Below, piece by piece: positions 4,479 to 7,146 of a stretch of DNA of 7,146 nucleotides. Made by a program: the position numbers and the translations under genes. The first letter of the stretch is position 1, and each line of letters starts with the position of its first letter. Source of the stretch: Oribacterium sp. Its GTDB lineage: Bacteria; Bacillota_A; Clostridia; Lachnospirales; Lachnospiraceae. The notes below the pieces were generated by a model. It was not told the origin of the DNA, did not search any database, and saw nothing but the letters and a program-made list of their open reading frames with translations. The stretch lies in NCBI GenBank assembly GCA_017940955.1, contig JAGAXP010000039.1, positions 1 to 7,146 on the forward strand, given 5' to 3'.

Positions 4479-6773
4479 ATGGTCAAGCTTCATGAAGGCG
4501 GCATATATCTCGTAAACGGAAAAGAAATCGTTCCCGAGAAGGAAGCAGCTAAGGTAGAGCAGCTTACCGGCAAGGCTGCAGACAAGGCAGAGGCAAAGAA
4601 GGGTACTATCGCATATGGTATCATGAAGTCTCACAACACCAACTCAAACATGGATGATCTTAAGATCAAGTTTGATGCAATGGTATCCCATGATATCACT
4701 TACGTTGGTATCATTCAGACAGCAAGAGCTTCAGGAATGGAGAAGTTCCCTCTTCCCTATGTTCTTACATGCTGCCACAACTCACTTTGCGCAGTAGGCG
4801 GAACCATCAATGATGATGACCATTACTTCGGTCTTACATCTGCAAAGAAGTACGGCGGAATTTATGTTCCTCCTCATATTGCAGTTTGTCACCAGTTCAT
4901 GCGTGAGAAATTCGCAGGCGGCGGAAAGATGATCCTCGGATCTGATTCACACACACGTTACGGTGCTCTCGGAACCATGGCTATCGGTGAGGGCGGCGGA
5001 GAGCTTTCAAAGCAGCTCCTTCAGCAGACCTATGATGTTGCTTATCCCGGTGTAGTTTGTATCTACCTTACAGGAAAGCCTGCACCATTTGTCGGACCTC
5101 ATGATATCGCACTTGCTATCGTTAAGGCAGTATTCAAGAACGGCTATGTTAAGAATAAGGTGATGGAGTTCGTAGGACCCGGCGTTTCATCTATGACAAC
5201 AGACTACAGAAACGGCATAGATGTTATGACAACCGAGACCACATGTCTTTCTTCTGTCTGGAGAACAGACGACGATACAAAGGCATTCCTTACAAAGCAT
5301 GGAAGAGGAGAAGACTTCAAGCAGCTTGATCCTGCCGAGGTTGCTTACTATGACGGCTGCGTAGAGATCGATCTTTCAACTATCCGTCCTATGATCGCAC
5401 TTCCGTTCCATCCATCAAATGCTTACGAGATCACAGAGCTCTATGCAAACCTTGAGGATATTCTCCGTGAGACAGAGAAGGAAGCAGAGAGGATAGCCGA
5501 GGGAAGAGCACACTTTACTCTTCTTGACAAGATTACAGCTGATCATAAGCTTCAGGTACAGCAGGGAATCATCGCAGGCTGTGCCGGCGGTAACTATACA
5601 AATGTTGTTGAGGCTGCACATGCCCTTAAGGACAAGAACATAGGCGACGGTGAGTTCTATCTCAGCGTATATCCTTCATCACAGCCTGTATATACAGACC
5701 TTGACCGCAAGGGACTTCTTGCAGACCTTATGGATGCCGGTGCTATCATCCGTTCAGCATTCTGCGGACCCTGCTTCGGTGCCGGTGATACACCTGCCAA
5801 CAATGCTCTTTCAATCCGTCATACAACACGTAACTTCCCTAACCGTGAAGGTTCAAAGCCTGGTAACGGCCAGATGTCTGCTGTATGTCTCATGGATGCT
5901 CGTTCAATAGCTGCAACAGCTGCTAACAAGGGTATCCTTACATCAGCTGAAGAGCTTGATTGCTGGGGCGATATCCCTGAGTACAACTACGATGACAAGG
6001 CTTACAGAAACAGACTGTATCAGGGCGTAGGTGAAGCTAAGCTTGATACAGAGCTTCGTTTCGGACCTAACATCAAGGATTGGCCTGAGCAGGAGGAGAT
6101 GACAGACAATATCCTCCTTAAGGTTGCATCAAAGATACTTGACCCTGTAACAACCACCGATGAGCTTATCCCTTCAGGTGAGACCTCATCCTACAGATCT
6201 AATCCTCTCGGACTTGCTGAGTTCACACTTTCAAGAAGAGATCCTCAGTACGTTGGAAAGGCAAAGGCTGTAAGAGATCTTGAGGCTGAGCGTAAGAACG
6301 GAAAGGTTCCCGCAGAGGTAGCTGATGTATTCAAGGTTATCAACACAATTCCGGGTCAGGAGAATGTTAAGGCTTCAGACGTTGAGATCGGTTCCACAAT
6401 CTACGCTAACAAGCCGGGTGACGGTTCTGCCCGTGAGCAGGCTGCTTCCTGCCAGAGAGTTCTCGGAGCTCTTGCAAACATCACTCAGGAGTATGCTACA
6501 AAGAGATACAGATCCAACTGTATGAACTGGGGTATGGTTCCGTTCCATCTCAAGGGCGAGCCTGACAAGTTCGAGGTAGATGATTACATCTATGTTCCCG
6601 GTATAAAGAAGGCTCTTCAGGATAACAAGCTTGATGACATCAAGGCATACGTTATCAAGGACGGAAAGGCTGCAGAGATTGAGCTTTATGTTCTTCCTAT
6701 GACAGAGAATGAGCGCCAGATCGTTCAGGATGGATGCCTCATCAACTACAACAAGTTTGGACATAACAAATAA
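4479..6773 (+). CDS. Aconitase-superfamily [4Fe-4S] hydratase, YbhJ type
   Basis: This is a 764-residue cytosolic enzyme with the large catalytic domains and the swivel domain in one chain; E. coli YbhJ, the closest type I recall, has about 750. The three cluster ligands are present: C368 in [10 protein letters not shown] (the counterpart of the aconitase SCTNSS region), then C429 and C432 in [10 protein letters not shown]. Other active-site counterparts are H100 in LTCCHNSL, D156 and H158 in [13 protein letters not shown] (153-165), and S650 and R652 in GSAREQ (649-654), where classical aconitase has SSREH. The swivel domain runs from about residue 560 to the end, with [14 protein letters not shown] (676-689). 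The expected chemistry is reversible dehydration of a citrate/isocitrate-like acid; the substrate is not fixed by sequence. AAGGAGG (4465-4471) lies 7 nt before the ATG, and the gene ends with tandem stops TAA TAG. Lys codons are overwhelmingly AAG, suggesting high expression. It follows prpF and the permease as in ybhHIJ, but behind a terminator. Confidence 0.92.
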   Translation: MVKLHEGGIYLVNGKEIVPEKEAAKVEQLTGKAADKAEAKKGTIAYGIMKSHNTNSNMDDLKIKFDAMVSHDITYVGIIQTARASGMEKFPLPYVLTCCHNSLCAVGGTINDDDHYFGLTSAKKYGGIYVPPHIAVCHQFMREKFAGGGKMILGSDSHTRYGALGTMAIGEGGGELSKQLLQQTYDVAYPGVVCIYLTGKPAPFVGPHDIALAIVKAVFKNGYVKNKVMEFVGPGVSSMTTDYRNGIDVMTTETTCLSSVWRTDDDTKAFLTKHGRGEDFKQLDPAEVAYYDGCVEIDLSTIRPMIALPFHPSNAYEITELYANLEDILRETEKEAERIAEGRAHFTLLDKITADHKLQVQQGIIAGCAGGNYTNVVEAAHALKDKNIGDGEFYLSVYPSSQPVYTDLDRKGLLADLMDAGAIIRSAFCGPCFGAGDTPANNALSIRHTTRNFPNREGSKPGNGQMSAVCLMDARSIAATAANKGILTSAEELDCWGDIPEYNYDDKAYRNRLYQGVGEAKLDTELRFGPNIKDWPEQEEMTDNILLKVASKILDPVTTTDELIPSGETSSYRSNPLGLAEFTLSRRDPQYVGKAKAVRDLEAERKNGKVPAEVADVFKVINTIPGQENVKASDVEIGSTIYANKPGDGSAREQAASCQRVLGALANITQEYATKRYRSNCMNWGMVPFHLKGEPDKFEVDDYIYVPGIKKALQDNKLDDIKAYVIKDGKAAEIELYVLPMTENERQIVQDGCLINYNKFGHNK

Positions 6774-6863
6774 TAGAAATACAAATTCTGATCATTGATG
6801 GAAATAGCTTGCAGCTAAGCCGGAAGCTTTGATTTCGATATTCCAAAATGATTATAGACAAGG

Positions 6864-6905
6864 AGAAATGCTTTCACGTACGTAGATGAAAGCATTTCTT
6901 TTTTT
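6864..6905 (+). terminator. Intrinsic terminator after the hydratase gene
   Basis: AGAAATGCTTTCA (6864-6876) and TGAAAGCATTTCT (6887-6899) form a perfect 13-bp stem with a 10-nt loop, running into seven T (6899-6905). It lies about 90 nt after the hydratase stop and makes that gene monocistronic. No gene is visible in 6774-6863. Confidence 0.92.
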
Positions 6906-6930
6906 GTAAAAAGAAACCCTGTTTCATATC

Positions 6931-6969
6931 CACCGGGGAAGTTTTCACCGGCGAGAATCGTCCCCGGTG
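6931..6969. other. GC-rich stem-loop of unknown role
   Basis: CACCGGGGA (6931-6939) and TCCCCGGTG (6961-6969) form a perfect 9-bp stem. An inner imperfect stem (about 6941-6946 with 6953-6958) leaves a small apical loop. On plus no U-tract follows. On minus the stem is followed by a second small hairpin (GAAAC/GTTTC, 6925-6913) and TTTTT, so it might terminate a leftward transcript from beyond the right edge. The predicted rightward promoter at 7099-7127 gives no direct support for that. Confidence 0.4.
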
Positions 6970-7010
6970 CATCCCTATAAAAACTGTTTGCATATTAAGT
7001 TTAAAATGCA

Positions 7011-7055
7011 ATAGGAAAAACCTATAAATGCCATAACATCACAAATATTTTACTA
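7011..7055. promoter_or_regulatory. Two-part regulatory motif, copy B (upstream of the next gene)
   Basis: ATAGGAAAAACCTAT (7011-7025) matches copy A at 14 of 15 positions, and ATATTTTACTA (7045-7055) matches exactly at the same 34-nt offset. The 19 nt between the two parts are not conserved, which argues for two protein-contact sites on one helical face rather than a recent duplication. It lies about 110 nt upstream of the candidate promoter -10 at 7122, much as copy A lies 118 nt upstream of the hydratase -10. Confidence 0.45.
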
Positions 7056-7098
7056 TATAAAATATACGGATTATTATAGAAATAACACAATTACAAAG

Positions 7099-7127
7099 TT
7101 TAAATTTCCGAAGCGCTAGGTTATAAT
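7099..7127 (+). promoter_or_regulatory. Candidate promoter for a gene beyond the right edge
   Basis: TTTAAA (7099-7104), a 17-nt spacer and a perfect TATAAT (7122-7127) form a good sigma-A-like promoter. It points out of the window, with a start near 7134. GCGCT (7113-7117) and AGCGC (7141-7145) flank the -10 as a 5-bp inverted repeat. No coding start is visible before the edge. Together with the motif at 7011-7055, this accounts for the gene-free stretch after 6906. Confidence 0.55.
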
Positions 7128-7146
7128 TACTAATAGTTTAAGCGCA

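Noticed and set aside
6375..6764. 129-codon minus-strand open frame inside the hydratase gene
   Set aside because: It lies wholly opposite a conserved coding region, and its composition is that of a codon-bias shadow. The same applies to the other internal frames in prpF, the permease and the hydratase.
6869..6883. ATG preceded by AAGGAG within the final terminator
   Set aside because: The frame stops after five codons, and the sequence is fully explained as the left arm of the terminator stem.

Overview
The window looks like chromosomal DNA from a low-to-moderate GC Firmicute, most likely a clostridial Lachnospiraceae-type anaerobe. The reasons are strong AGGAGG-type ribosome binding sites, U-tract intrinsic terminators, AT-rich intergenic promoters with TGn-extended -10 boxes, and protein family variants typical of that group. 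The genus is inference only. I see no mobile element, CRISPR array, rRNA or tRNA.

Layout. Positions 1-255 are the 3' end of an OmpR/PhoB-type response regulator. It converges on a LysR-type regulator gene (357-1271, minus strand). A near-perfect 32-bp hairpin (270-342) sits exactly midway between the two stop codons. A compact divergent control region (1272-1516) follows, in which one long inverted repeat overlaps the -35 boxes of both outward-facing promoters. On the plus strand come a PrpF-family isomerase (1517-2680), a MatC-like/SLC13-like (IT superfamily) organic-acid permease (2837-4102), a strong terminator (4153-4202), and a monocistronic aconitase-superfamily hydratase of the E. coli YbhJ type (4479-6773). 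The hydratase has its own promoter region and its own terminator (6864-6905). The last 240 bases hold another stem-loop, a copy of a two-part regulatory motif also found upstream of the hydratase, and a promoter firing out of the window.

How the genes fit together. The order LysR (divergent) / PrpF-like / permease / aconitase-like is that of the E. coli ybhD-ybhH-ybhI-ybhJ cluster, whose substrate is, to my knowledge, not firmly established. The simplest reading is a carboxylate-use module. The permease imports a di- or tricarboxylate, the PrpF homologue moves or isomerises a C=C bond (for example trans- to cis-aconitate, or a methylaconitate-type isomerisation), and the [4Fe-4S] hydratase adds or removes water to make a citrate/isocitrate-like product. 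No 2-methylcitrate synthase, methylisocitrate lyase, citrate synthase or isocitrate dehydrogenase gene lies in the window, so the pathway assignment is a hypothesis.

The most notable non-coding signal is the pair ATAGG-N5-CCTAT plus ATATTTTACTA. The two parts have identical spacing at 4242-4286 and 7011-7055, which suggests that the hydratase and the next gene to the right share a regulator. That regulator may differ from the one acting at the lysR/prpF operator.
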